From: Bacillus pinisoli
Lineage (GTDB): Bacteria; Bacillota; Bacilli; Bacillales; SA4
NCBI RefSeq assembly: GCF_023036475.1
Contig: NZ_JAJQKI010000004.1
Coordinates: forward strand, 124,001-188,000
Reading direction: 5' to 3'
DNA length: 64,000 nt
The notes under the pieces are model-generated. The model saw only the letters and a program-made list of their open reading frames with translations, was not told the origin of the DNA and made no database searches. Shown here piece after piece: positions 1 through 8,639 of the stretch (position 1 is the stretch's first letter; each line of letters begins with the position of its first letter). Made by a program: the position numbers and the translations under genes.

Positions 1-449
1 ATTTCGGTAGGTTGGAACATTTAACCATTGCCGGAAAAAATGTCGGCTATCAATTAAAGGAAAAGCTGCAAAATCCACCGGTGCATGAGGATGATAAAGG
101 CTCAATCATAATCATTGTTGCAACAGACCTTCCTCTTAATGAGCGACAACTTAAACGGGTGTTGAAAAGGACTAGTGTTGGTTTAGCGAAGACGGGTTCT
201 TATATTGGCCATGGAAGTGGCGATATTGCGCTCGGGTTTACAACTGCTCATAAGATTGCTCATGAAGATCCAGCGATTTTCTCCTCACAGGAGACACTAC
301 AAGACCATGCTTTAGATCTTGTATTTGAGGCAACCGCTGATGCAACGGAAGAAGCAATTCTTCAATCAATGCTAGCAGCAGACACAACGAACAGTCGAAA
401 CAACCAAAAAATATATTCTTTACGAAGCTTCATACATGATATATTGTAG
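1..449 (+). CDS. P1 family (DmpA-like) peptidase, C-terminal part
   Basis: The reading frame is open from the first bases of the window, so this is the 3' end of a longer gene and no start should be inferred inside it. The visible ~149 residues contain ATDLPLNERQLKRV followed by TGSYIGHGSGDIALGF, typical of the C-terminal half of DmpA/P1 aminopeptidases. These Ntn-fold enzymes self-cleave and remove N-terminal residues, some of them D-residues, from peptides. The stop lies 28 bp before the D-amino acid transaminase gene, so the two are probably co-transcribed. A D-aminopeptidase feeding a D-amino acid transaminase is an attractive but unproven link. The nucleophile serine lies upstream of the window. 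Confidence 0.75.
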   Translation, partial: FGRLEHLTIAGKNVGYQLKEKLQNPPVHEDDKGSIIIIVATDLPLNERQLKRVLKRTSVGLAKTGSYIGHGSGDIALGFTTAHKIAHEDPAIFSSQETLQDHALDLVFEATADATEEAILQSMLAADTTNSRNNQKIYSLRSFIHDIL

Positions 450-477
450 GAATAAATAGGACAGGAGGATTTTTTAC

Positions 478-1305
478 ATGGAGATTGCTTATTACAAAGA
501 TCAATTTCTTACAGATGTTAATGAAGGAGTCGTTCCCATTCAAGAGCGTGGGCATCAGTTTGGTGACGGTATATATGAAGTAGTCAGAGTCTACAACAAA
601 AAGCCGTTTATGTTAGAAGAGCATTTAGATAGATTTGAACAGAGTGCAGAGGCAATTGCGCTAAAGCTACCTTATTCACGTGATGAGCTAAAAGAAATTA
701 TTATGGAAGGGATTGAGCGGTCAGAGGAACAAAACGTAGACGTCTATTTTCAATTAACTCGCGGCATTGCGCCAAGACTTCACTTTTATCCTGATACTCA
801 AGCCGTTTTATCGTTAGTTGTAAAGCCTTCCAAACCTTTAGCTGAGGATAAGAAACGAGACGGAGTAGCAGTTCATGTAATGGATGACGAACGGTGGTCA
901 AACTGCTATATTAAATCTCTTAATCTACTTCCTAATGTAATGGCAAAACAGGCTGCTTTTGAAAAAGGGTGCGACGAAGCCATTCTCATTCGCGATGAAT
1001 TCGTTACAGAAGGTTCTAGTAGCAACCTATTTGTTGTCAAAGACGGGACATTGTATACGACTCCCGCTACTAGACATATCTTACACGGAATTACAAGAAA
1101 AGCAGTCTTTATTTTAGCTGAAAGGCTTCAGATCCCAATGAAGGAAGAGCATTTTACCCTTGAATTCTTAAAAGATGCCGATGAGGCGTTTATTACAAGT
1201 ACTACATCAGAAGTCTTACCAATTAAAAAAGTAGATGACGTGAATCTTCCTACACATTTGACCATTACCCATCGCCTGCAGAAGGAATTTAAGACATTAT
1301 ATTAG
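478..1305 (+). CDS. dat: D-amino acid aminotransferase (D-alanine transaminase)
   Basis: A 275-residue fold-type IV PLP enzyme, the normal length for bacterial D-amino acid transaminases. It interconverts D-alanine plus 2-oxoglutarate with pyruvate plus D-glutamate, supplying D-residues for peptidoglycan. The PLP-binding lysine is Lys146 in CYIKSLNLLPN, and the PLP-pyridine-contacting glutamate is Glu178 in FVTEGSSSN. The N-terminal IQERGHQFGDGIYEV is the family signature. An AGGAGG site precedes the ATG by 8 bp. It follows the DmpA-like peptidase closely, suggesting an operon. Branched-chain or aminodeoxychorismate lyase relatives are less likely because of the SLNLL motif. Confidence 0.93.
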   Translation: MEIAYYKDQFLTDVNEGVVPIQERGHQFGDGIYEVVRVYNKKPFMLEEHLDRFEQSAEAIALKLPYSRDELKEIIMEGIERSEEQNVDVYFQLTRGIAPRLHFYPDTQAVLSLVVKPSKPLAEDKKRDGVAVHVMDDERWSNCYIKSLNLLPNVMAKQAAFEKGCDEAILIRDEFVTEGSSSNLFVVKDGTLYTTPATRHILHGITRKAVFILAERLQIPMKEEHFTLEFLKDADEAFITSTTSEVLPIKKVDDVNLPTHLTITHRLQKEFKTLY

Positions 1306-1328
1306 GATTTGCAAACACCGCTTAAACT

Positions 1329-1400
1329 AAAAAACGTCGGTTTTCACCTAAACCGTTCCACTTCTGGGTGCATATCATATAATTGACAATGAAAATGGCG
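1329..1400 (+). repeat. Left copy of a ~65 bp imperfect inverted repeat bounding the island
   Basis: This stretch shares blocks in the same order with the reverse complement of 5701-5768: aaacgtcggt, ctaaaccgttcc, ggtgcat, tgacaa and tggc. The blocks are separated by diverged spacers of nearly equal length. Both copies read inward, so they behave like terminal inverted repeats of a unit of about 4.4 kb. Whether they are transposon ends or two copies of a gene-end sequence cannot be decided from the window. Confidence 0.5.
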
Positions 1401-1434
1401 CGCAAACTGACAACAGTTTTGACACGCCATTTTC
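1391..1434 (+). terminator. Long hairpin downstream of dat
   Basis: The arms gaaaatggcg and cgccattttc pair perfectly, and an inner stem caaactg/cagttt(t)g continues them to a 4-base loop. It lies 86 bp after dat and could terminate it, though the following sequence (ttctaattt) is a weak T-run. It also sits at the edge of the IS110 leader, so an element-end role is possible. Confidence 0.45.
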
Positions 1435-1439
1435 TAATT

Positions 1440-1740
1440 TATGGATTTTTAGTCCTGGAAATATAAAGGAGCTTATGGTGCTAAAGCACCCGTTCGTAAT
1501 ATAAGGTTAGCCAGAATTTTCTGGTTGACCTATTTTTATATGGTCTTATGATAACGGTAGTCGGGGTTGAACGTCGCACCCGTGGGAATCAATCCCGTTA
1601 GCTAAACTTTTCACCCCCTACTTGTATAAACATGTTTCAGGCTGGTTGGGACATTGTGATCCCGTTTAACAAGCGAACCAATGACATTACAAGAAGCTTT
1701 AGGGGTTACCGAAAAATGAAGTATTTCTAGGAGGAGATAT
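1440..1740 (+). ncRNA. Candidate IS110 bridge RNA (structured leader)
   Basis: Some 300 non-coding bases lie directly upstream of the IS110 transposase, where bridge RNAs are encoded in characterised IS110 elements. Several local hairpins are visible. One is ggtgctaaagcacc near 1477-1490. A second, near 1506-1531, pairs ccagaa with ttctgg and outer ggt with acc, around a symmetric internal loop. A third, GC-rich set spans about 1560-1605. The internal-loop hairpins fit guide loops in general form, but no donor or target pairing was tested. The evidence is position and structure only. Confidence 0.45.
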
Positions 1741-1743
1741 TGT

Positions 1744-2876
1744 ATGAATCCAGTCATTGGTCTGGATGTATCAAAAGGAGAAAGTCGGGTTCAAGCATTT
1801 TTAGATAAAGGCCAACCTTATCGTAAGAGCTTTAGTATTAAACACATTACTGAAGGATTAGGTAGTTTATTAGAGTTCCTTAAAGAGGTTGAAAATTCAG
1901 CTGGTGGTAATCAACTGGGCACTACCATATTCCTGTTATTCAGTTTCTAGAGGAGCAAAATTATGTTTAATTGTCGTCAATCCTCTTATCTCACATAGAG
2001 CAAAGAGTTCAAGTCTACGCAAGGTAAAGACAGATGCAGTAGATGCCTATCACCTTTGTGGATTGTATTATAAAGAAGAGTTAGAGCTTTATAAAAAGCG
2101 AGGTATTCAACTCCTAAACCTTCGTAATCTTACTAGACAGCAAGAGAGTATCGCTGAAGTATCAACAAAAACTAAATTACAACTTCATTCATTATTAGAT
2201 CAGGTCTTCCCTGAGTATAGAGGTGTTTTTGGTAGTTTATACTCAAAGGTTTCGTTGCTTACATTACTAGCCTTCCCAACCTCTAAAGCTGTATTAAGTG
2301 TAAGTGAAAGAGAGCTGACCGAAAAGATTGGTTCATTATGTATAAGTCGCTCTGATGCCTGGGCAAAAGAAAGGGCAGAGAAATTAAGAAATGCAGCCCT
2401 TCGTAACCCATTTCAGAACAACCTATACCAGAGTCATATCTTTAATCTTGAGCTATTAGTTAGTATGGTTCTTCAATATCAAGAGCATCTATCTAAGATT
2501 GCGACTGAAATAGATACCCTCGCTAAAGAAATTGAAGAGTATCATATACTTCAGTCTATCCCTGGAATCGAAGAGAAAATTGCCGCCACGATTTTATCCG
2601 AAAGTTGGAGAAATAGATCGGTTGAGTGATGCCAAAAAGCTCGTTGCATTCGCTGGAGTAGATCCTAGTGTTTACTCTTCAGGTAAGTTTACTGCATCAG
2701 TCAATCGAATTACCCAAAGCGGTTCTTATAGGCTTCGTCATGCCTTGTATATGGCTGTTCAAAATGGTATTCGTGATTCACGCAAGAAGCAAACGACTGA
2801 TGAGATAATAGCACGTAATAAAAGATTAAGAGAGTTTTACGATAAGAAACGTGAAGAAGGAAAGCCCAAGGCGTAA
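1744..2876 (+). pseudogene. IS110-family transposase, frameshifted
   Basis: It starts after AGGAGGAG with MNPVIGLDVSKGES, the DEDD catalytic N-terminus of IS110 transposases. The protein is then spread over several frames. It breaks around 1900; TGHYHIPVIQFLEEQNYV is read at 1914-1967 in a second frame; LIVVNPLISHRAK through SIPGIEEKIAATI follows in a third; and VGEIDRLSDAKKLVAFAGVDP resumes at about 2594 after another shift. The C-terminal transposase_20 region ends early at EEGKPKA, missing the usual last ~20 residues. This is a dead copy by multiple independent lesions. Confidence 0.85.
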
Positions 2877-3335
2877 ATCCAATTCCAATGTAAGAGTTTG
2901 TTTACACAGGCTATAACTGCTACTCTGCGATAATCTTCGTCTTTTGCATACTCCTTTGTGTAATAACCATGTATTCCGTGAATATCCTTTCTTGTTCAGA
3001 CAAAGTTTGCCCTAGCACTTCCCCGATGCTTCCTTACTTATTAGCTTTCATAGGGCATTGAACTTTTACCTATCGTTACCCGGATCGAGGTCATTATACG
3101 CGATATCCATTTTAAAGATAAACGTAACGCCCATATGATTCCTCCATTCTTACCCAAAACATAGAAATGTATATGAATCTTTAATTCGATTAGGATAGTA
3201 TTTCTTCCTTCTAACAGAAATAAGCATATTAAAATATACATAATTCACCTTTAATTACAATTAAATACAATTTATTATTTACATATAACTAAAATATATG
3301 GAATAAATAATAATAGCTTAATAGGAGGAAATTCT
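2877..3335. other. Non-coding stretch after the IS110 remnant
   Basis: No convincing gene is seen. The open frame on the minus strand here has no ribosome binding site and no recognisable protein. The first part may be the right end of the IS110. The AT-rich last ~100 bp before 3336 presumably carries the promoter of the secreted protein gene, with the strong site ataggaggaaatt at its end. Confidence 0.5.
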
Positions 3336-4124
3336 ATGAAAAATGGTATTGCATTAGTATTATCATTAACAATGACTTTATCACTCTTAGCTCCGGGGGC
3401 TTACATCGCTAAGGCCGAAGAACCAACCACAACAGTCACAAATCCAGTCACCGGAGAGCAAATGGATGTGTTGGTGAACACTGACAATCTGGTTACTTAT
3501 CAACAAGAGGAAGAAGGTAAACTATACGAATACCAAGAGAAGTCTATTGTAAACGGAGAAACCACCGAAATTACAATTACAAAATACTTAATCGAAAACG
3601 GAACAAAAACTCAAGTCGACCAATACACTCAAACAGTGGTCGACAATTCTGATGATACCCTAGTTGTGACTAATGAAGAAACCGGAGTAGAAACAGTAAT
3701 TGAGATTCCACAAGAAACTACAGTGGAACCAGAAAAGATGGATGATACTATTCCTTCTCAATTGCCAACTATGAAAAATACACAGTACACATATTCATCA
3801 TATTCATCAGGAGGCTCTTACATAGCTGCAGTTCGTTATATCACATATTCCGATGGCGATGCTACAGCCATTTATGGAAGCTCCTATAAATATACTAGGT
3901 CCACAGATGGGGATTTTAAGGTATTTAAGGTATATGCTAACGATTTACGTCAAAAAGAGGCTGAGATGACTTATATCGGAGGTGCAATCGCAATAGCCGA
4001 TGCTGTTGTTGAAGCTGTTAGAGGCGGACAGCTATTGTCATTTACTTTAATTAAAACTGTTGCCAAGAAACTTGGAAAGCTGTACCTGTATTTGGAACAG
4101 TCTACGCAATTTACAGTTATGTAA
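3336..4124 (+). CDS. Secreted protein of unknown function with a late frameshift
   Basis: The 262-residue frame begins after ATAGGAGGAAATTCT with a clear signal peptide ending near KAEE (residue ~27). A Thr/Glu-rich middle with two short YxxEE/TxEITI-type repeats follows, then a Gly/Ala-rich hydrophobic C-terminal part. The last 18 residues look out of frame. One base earlier, the frame continues as AVPVFGTVYAIYSYVKTFL and stops at 4163-4165, giving a natural glycine-spaced hydrophobic helix, so a one-base loss in an A-run near 4075 is likely. Signal peptide plus hydrophobic C-terminus followed by a small membrane protein gene resembles large secreted bacteriocins (geobacillin-26 type), but this is only a suggestion. 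Confidence 0.6.
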   Translation: MKNGIALVLSLTMTLSLLAPGAYIAKAEEPTTTVTNPVTGEQMDVLVNTDNLVTYQQEEEGKLYEYQEKSIVNGETTEITITKYLIENGTKTQVDQYTQTVVDNSDDTLVVTNEETGVETVIEIPQETTVEPEKMDDTIPSQLPTMKNTQYTYSSYSSGGSYIAAVRYITYSDGDATAIYGSSYKYTRSTDGDFKVFKVYANDLRQKEAEMTYIGGAIAIADAVVEAVRGGQLLSFTLIKTVAKKLGKLYLYLEQSTQFTVM

Positions 4125-4192
4125 AAACTTTCTTAGATGCACGGGCCGCTTTTCGCAGGATATAATGTATAATACGGAAGGAGGGGATTTAT

Positions 4193-4516
4193 ATGGATGC
4201 AGCAATACAAATTTCTTTACTGGTGTTTTTCCTGTTGTATGTGTTTTTTTGGACAAAAATTGTTCCATCACTGCTTTTTAATTACAAAGGGATCCCGGTT
4301 GAGTTTGGATTCCTTCCTTCCACCATATTCGTCGGAATCCCATCTTATTTAATCTACAAATATGGGGAACCATATGGTGCTTTGGTGGCCATGGGCTTTG
4401 GAGGAGCAATATTTAGCGTTATATTGATGCTACTGTTCCCCATTTTTCTTTATCTACGTAAAAACAAACAAGTTAAATACGAGGATTTCGTCGATAAATA
4501 TTTAAATAAGCTTTAA
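4193..4516 (+). CDS. Small integral membrane protein, possible partner/immunity protein
   Basis: A 107-residue protein with three hydrophobic segments (about residues 5-30, 40-58 and 65-90) and a charged C-terminal tail (RKNKQVKYEDF). It starts at ATG after a strong GGAAGGAGGGG site, 27 bp beyond the frameshift-corrected end of the secreted protein gene, so the two are likely translated from one mRNA. No family was recognised. An immunity or anchoring role is inferred only from its position behind a candidate bacteriocin-like secreted protein. Confidence 0.55.
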   Translation: MDAAIQISLLVFFLLYVFFWTKIVPSLLFNYKGIPVEFGFLPSTIFVGIPSYLIYKYGEPYGALVAMGFGGAIFSVILMLLFPIFLYLRKNKQVKYEDFVDKYLNKL

Positions 4517-4639
4517 TTAAAAAGAGATGTACCATTGGTATAATACACGGTTCCAAAGAGACCTTTACGATAAGATAAGTAGTGAAGGTAAGCTTTTTAA
4601 AGTAGCTGTAATTGATGTGCAAATAAACTTTTACATTGG

Positions 4640-5131
4640 ATAATCTATCGATTAATGGGGATCGCAAATTTACGCTCGGTTATTCGATTAAAGAAGAAAC
4701 AATCATACAAACGCTCTTCCCCTCAACATGTGGCAGAAAATGTCCTAAATTGCGAGTTTTCATCGGAAAAACCTAATGAAAAATGGGGAACGGATGTCAC
4801 TGAACTTAAATATGAGACATAGAAGGCTTATTTAGCGCCATTCGCAATCTAAACGATGGATTGATTATTAGCTATGTACTTGGGCATTCCAATAATAATA
4901 ACCTTGTATTCAATACGCTTGACCAAGAAACAGCGCTTTTGAATGGAGATCGCCCCCTTATTCATAGTGACCGTAGATTTCAATACACCTCTAGGGGATT
5001 CAATCGAAAAATTGATGCAGCAAAAATGAAGCAAAGTATGTCACGAGTTGGTAGATGTATAGATAACAGACCAATGGAATCTTTTTGGGGAACCCTCAAA
5101 TGTGAGAATTATTATAGGCGTAAATATAAGA
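4640..5131 (+). pseudogene. IS3-family transposase OrfB fragment (IS150 type)
   Basis: Pieces of an integrase-core transposase can be read across frames: YRLMGIANLRSVIRLKKKQ, HVAENVLNCEFSSEKPNEKW, GTDVTELKYE, ISYVLGHSNNN, LIHSDRRFQYTSRGF, MKQSMSRVGRCIDNRPMESF and WGTLKCENYY. An in-frame stop lies near 4818 and a frame change follows. The N-terminal region is missing. The 3' end stops abruptly at about 5131, where sequence belonging to an opposite-strand OrfA begins. The DDE residues are only partly preserved, so the fragment is inactive. Confidence 0.8.
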
Positions 5132-5622
5132 ACCCATTGATATACCTGCTGGTACGAGACATTATAGACTTCAGCTGCCCTCTGATAATCTTTTTGATTT
5201 TTAATACAATAATTCGCTATTTCAATTCTCTCTTCTACAGTTGTTTTTCTACCTTTGGTCATAGACTGGTTTCTCCCCTTCGAAGTTCCCTTTAACTCTC
5301 TATGACCATTATAAAGCTTAATCCAACCTTGCTGTAAAGAGTGACTTGATATTTCGTACTTATGAGTTAACTCAATAAGAGAATACTCTCCAGACAAAGC
5401 ATCTCTTACAGCAGCTAGCTTTAATTCTTCTGAATTATGCTTCCACCCATTAGATCGATCAAGCCCAGCCAAACCATATTGCTTGTACTTCTCTCTCCAA
5501 GTATAAAGAGTTCTCTCAGAAATTTGATGTCTTTGGAGAAACTCCCTTAAAGTTAATTCTCCCTTTTCATAAGCTTTTAAAATTTCATACTTTTCTTCTA
5601 TAGAAAATTTACTTTTAGCCAT
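5041..5622 (-). pseudogene. IS3-family OrfA (HTH), truncated and fused to antisense of OrfB
   Basis: The frame starts at ATG after GGGGGAGTATT with MAKSKFSIEEKYEILKAY and contains two helix-turn-helix segments (RHQISERTLYTWREKY and YNVSYQQVYQWV). About residue 164 the OrfA sequence ends. The remaining 29 codons up to 5041 are merely the opposite strand of the OrfB fragment and have no meaning as protein. Its left end (tgatatgctcccctataggt read on the minus strand, near 5670-5690) looks like an intact IS end. The junction at about 5131 joins the 5' half of one element to the 3' half of another in opposite orientation. Confidence 0.75.
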
Positions 5623-5700
5623 ACAAAAATACTCCCCCAAAGATATACAGATTTTTTTATTTCTTCTGTCTACCTATAGGGGAGCATATCAGATTCCTGT

Positions 5701-5768
5701 GCCAATTAGTTTGTCATTTAATTAAGATGCACCTCAAAACGGAACGGTTTAGTTTTTACCGACGTTTA
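5701..5768 (-). repeat. Right copy of the ~65 bp imperfect inverted repeat
   Basis: Read on the minus strand this gives aaacgtcggt, ctaaaccgttcc, gaggtgcat, tgacaa and ttggc, matching 1329-1400 in order and spacing. It begins about 9 bp outside the stop codon of the GGDEF-EAL gene, while its partner begins 24 bp after the dat stop. The island therefore sits exactly between two convergent genes. Confidence 0.5.
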
Positions 5769-5776
5769 TTAGTTCT

Positions 5777-7522
5777 TTAGTTTGCTTCCTTTAACAATTG
5801 ATCAAACCGGAGTGGCACTTCTTGTGCAGGGAATGGCTTGCTATATAAGTAGCCTTGTGCTTGGTGACAACCTAATTCTGATAAAAGCAACACTTGTTCT
5901 TTCAATTCGACACCCTCAGAAATAACATCAACCTGTATATTTTGAGCTAATCCGATAATTGTTCTTACAATGGCCCTCTTTTTATCTGATTCAAGAAGAT
6001 CCATGATGAAGAAACGGTCAATTTTTATTCGGTCAATGGAGAAATCGGCAATATACTTTAATGAGCTATACCCCATACCAAAGTCGTCAACAGCTAATTG
6101 AACACCGATTTCTTTCAATTGACTAAGTTTGTTCATCGTTTCCACTGGATTTTGCATGACCATGGTTTCTGTAATCTCTATTTCAATTAGAGATGGTGGA
6201 ATTTTGGTCTCTTTTATAATCTCTGAAACATGCTCAACCAAATGATCTTGAAAATGCTGAGCCGATATATTTATGGCGACACGAAATGGTTCATTTCCAG
6301 CGTCCAACCAATCTCTTAATTGCAAACAGGCTTGTCTAATGACCCATTTTTCAATCGAAATAATGAGTCCGATCTCCTCAGCAAGTGGAATAAATGATGC
6401 TGGAGATACAATTCCTAACATTGGATGGTTCCAGCGTATAAGAGCCTCCACGCCAAGTATTCTGCCTTGTCTAACGTCGACTTGTGGTTGGTAATATAAT
6501 TCAAATTCTTGAAACAACAACGCTTTTCTTAAGTATTTCTCAAGCTCCAATAAATGACTAGAATCATTCATGGTAGACTCATAAACACTTATATTCTTTT
6601 TTTCTTTCTTTGCATGATACATCGCAATATCGGCAGCTTTCATTAATAAATTAGAAGATGTACCCCCATCAGGATAATCTACAATTCCTATGCTACAGTC
6701 TAACATAAGTTCCTTGTCTAATAGAAACAAAGGTGACTGTACTTCCTCTAATAGCTCCTGAGCAAAAATGTTTACATATTCGAGGGATTGATCTTCAATT
6801 AATAGAAAAAATTCATCCCCTCCCATCCTAGCTAGGAGGTGACCTTTTGCCTTTTTCTTCAATCGATTCCCTAACTCTCTAATAACCATGTCTCCATTAG
6901 AATGGCCAAGAGAGTCATTAATCATTTTAAAATGATTGAGGTCAATTGAAAGTAACGCTAGTTTTTTCTTTTGCTCTTTAGCGCGTTTAATGGCTTTAGA
7001 CAGGTAATTTTCAAATGATTGTCTATTTGGCAAACCCGTTAGAACATCATGATAGGCCATCTGGTGAATAAGTTCATGAGCTTTACTTTGTTCTGTCATA
7101 TCCTTAACAATAAATATGATATCTTGTAGTTTCTGATTTATTACCGTTGGAATTCCTGTAACCTCAATATCTAGATCTCTACCGTCTTTAAGTGAGAGAC
7201 GTTTTGAAAATTGAACGGTATTTCCTTCTAATAGTTTTTCTTTCAATTCAAAGTACTCTTCTTTATTTAGAAAATCCCGAACGGTTACTGTTGATTCTTC
7301 CGAAACTTCATCAAGTAGTTGTACAGCCAAGTCATTAGAAGCTACTATCTGTCCGTTTCTGTCCAACTCAAAAATGGCATCAGGATGATTCGTGAATAAC
7401 ACTTCAAACTTTCTGCGATGCTCCATTGCTTTCTTTAAACGACTTCTGTTTTGAAATAATATCACGAACATACTTATGATGATGAGAATAATGATGAAGT
7501 GCAGGAGGTATTCCGTGTTCAT
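5777..7522 (-). CDS. Membrane-anchored PAS-GGDEF-EAL cyclic-di-GMP protein
   Basis: A 581-residue protein with one N-terminal transmembrane helix (residues ~5-24) and a PAS domain (~37-145). A GGDEF domain follows with intact GGDEF at 234-238, then an EAL domain with EAL at 359-361, ETMVMQNP, DDFGMGYSS, KIDRFF and SEGVE. All the usual metal and catalytic residues of an EAL phosphodiesterase appear present, and the cyclase motif is intact, so it could make or degrade c-di-GMP. The RxxD inhibitory site expected just before GGDEF is absent. The input sensed by the PAS domain is unknown. It is transcribed alone, convergent to the insertion island. Confidence 0.93.
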   Translation of the reverse strand: MNTEYLLHFIIILIIISMFVILFQNRSRLKKAMEHRRKFEVLFTNHPDAIFELDRNGQIVASNDLAVQLLDEVSEESTVTVRDFLNKEEYFELKEKLLEGNTVQFSKRLSLKDGRDLDIEVTGIPTVINQKLQDIIFIVKDMTEQSKAHELIHQMAYHDVLTGLPNRQSFENYLSKAIKRAKEQKKKLALLSIDLNHFKMINDSLGHSNGDMVIRELGNRLKKKAKGHLLARMGGDEFFLLIEDQSLEYVNIFAQELLEEVQSPLFLLDKELMLDCSIGIVDYPDGGTSSNLLMKAADIAMYHAKKEKKNISVYESTMNDSSHLLELEKYLRKALLFQEFELYYQPQVDVRQGRILGVEALIRWNHPMLGIVSPASFIPLAEEIGLIISIEKWVIRQACLQLRDWLDAGNEPFRVAINISAQHFQDHLVEHVSEIIKETKIPPSLIEIEITETMVMQNPVETMNKLSQLKEIGVQLAVDDFGMGYSSLKYIADFSIDRIKIDRFFIMDLLESDKKRAIVRTIIGLAQNIQVDVISEGVELKEQVLLLSELGCHQAQGYLYSKPFPAQEVPLRFDQLLKEAN

Positions 7523-7639
7523 GCTAGCCGCTCCTATACTGTAAAACTTTGATAAAGTCTCACAGTTAAATGTTTATCTATATTCATCATAATCATCCTT
7601 CGACATTTATTGCAATAACTTTTTGTTTTTTCTCACCTA

Positions 7640-8476
7640 TTAATAGTCTTTTTCGTCCAATTCGGCTACTACATAGGTGGTGGATGGATCATAATGAGAG
7701 ACATAAGTTAATATACGGTTAGCCATGTGCTTATAGCCCAATTCATTTGGGTGGATAAAATCTACATACAAAAATTCTTCCTCTTTTCCCTTAAAAACGT
7801 CCGCAATCGGAATAAAATACGTATTTTCATAGCTTGATAACACCAGTTCTGTCGTTTGATTCCAACCATCTATCACTTGTTCAATTTCAGGCACACCAGC
7901 AAATAAGGCCGCAAATGGATTATAAATTCCTACAAAAAATAGCTTGGCATTCGGATTACTTTCCTGAATTTTCGTGATGATTAAATTTAGATTGTAGAGG
8001 TACTCCTGATTCCCCTTTTCAAAAGGGGCACTTGTTAAATCTAGAATATGCTCTTGAGCAACCTTCATGACGTCATTGCCACCAATAGTAACAATGACGT
8101 AATCTGCTTTTTGAATAGAGTATTTTATGGTGGATCTATTTAGTTCCTCAAGCAATTGTTCAGAGCGAAGTCCACCAATTCCAAAGTTTTTAACACTAGC
8201 TTGGTTAACTCCTCTTTGATTTTGTAACATACTTTCTAAGATGGTACTATATCCAGTTCTCCCTGATTGATCTCCAAAGCCAGACGTTAAAGAATCACCT
8301 AAAGCAACTATATTGAGATCTCGAGGAAAGAAGGAGTCGTCTACGGATTTAAATGCAAGATTCTCTCTTTCTATTAAACTATGCGTTGTTCCAGCTTGTT
8401 TTGGCTTATGATAGGTTGAGTTAAACACAACCAAGAGCATGACAGTAACAAAAAGTAAGATAACTAGTCTAAACAA
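7640..8476 (-). CDS. SGNH/GDSL hydrolase, membrane-anchored (YpmR-like)
   Basis: A 278-residue protein with an N-terminal hydrophobic anchor or signal (residues ~3-20) and an SGNH hydrolase domain. Block I is VALGDSLTSGFGD with the nucleophile serine, block II holds the glycine in GIGGLRS, block III is GGNDV, and block V is DFIHPNELGY with the Asp/His pair. It should act as an extracytoplasmic esterase or lipase of unknown substrate. Its position downstream of the SCO1 gene and DUF2535 gene matches ypmP-ypmQ-ypmR in B. subtilis. GGAGGGACAAC lies before the ATG. Confidence 0.88.
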   Translation of the reverse strand: MFRLVILLFVTVMLLVVFNSTYHKPKQAGTTHSLIERENLAFKSVDDSFFPRDLNIVALGDSLTSGFGDQSGRTGYSTILESMLQNQRGVNQASVKNFGIGGLRSEQLLEELNRSTIKYSIQKADYVIVTIGGNDVMKVAQEHILDLTSAPFEKGNQEYLYNLNLIITKIQESNPNAKLFFVGIYNPFAALFAGVPEIEQVIDGWNQTTELVLSSYENTYFIPIADVFKGKEEEFLYVDFIHPNELGYKHMANRILTYVSHYDPSTTYVVAELDEKDY

Positions 8477-8605
8477 TGTTGTCCCTCCTTGACGTGTCCC
8501 ATATTATATTGTATCGCTCACATCCCTATTCCATTACTTAAACCTGTCTAATAAGAAAAGCTCTTTTCTAAAACTTAATAATGAACTCAATAACTGTCTA
8601 TAGAA

Positions 8606-8636
8606 ATAAAAAACCCCCTTGTGGAGGGAGTTCAAC
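8606..8636 (-). terminator. Rho-independent terminator of the SCO1 gene
   Basis: On the minus strand ctccctccacaaggggggtt is followed by a run of T, directly after the SCO1 stop codon. Confidence 0.7.
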
Positions 8637-8639
8637 CGA

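Larger units (their letters stand above)
1435..2900 (+). mobile_element. IS110-family insertion sequence, decayed
   Basis: The element consists of a ~300 bp structured non-coding left part and a disrupted DEDD-type transposase. IS110 elements lack conventional terminal repeats, so the boundaries given are approximate. The transposase has at least three frame changes and a truncated C-terminus, so the copy is not expected to move by itself. Confidence 0.7.

Noticed and set aside
3041..3241. Minus-strand open frame of 66 codons
   Set aside because: No ribosome site and no protein-like composition; lies in IS-derived or intergenic DNA.
4047..4281. Overlapping open frames on both strands across the end of the secreted protein gene
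   Set aside because: They are shadows. The biologically sensible continuation is the one-base-shifted frame ending at 4165.
4861..5295. Plus-strand 144-codon frame
   Set aside because: Its first part is the OrfB remnant; beyond ~5131 it is antisense to OrfA and has no meaning.
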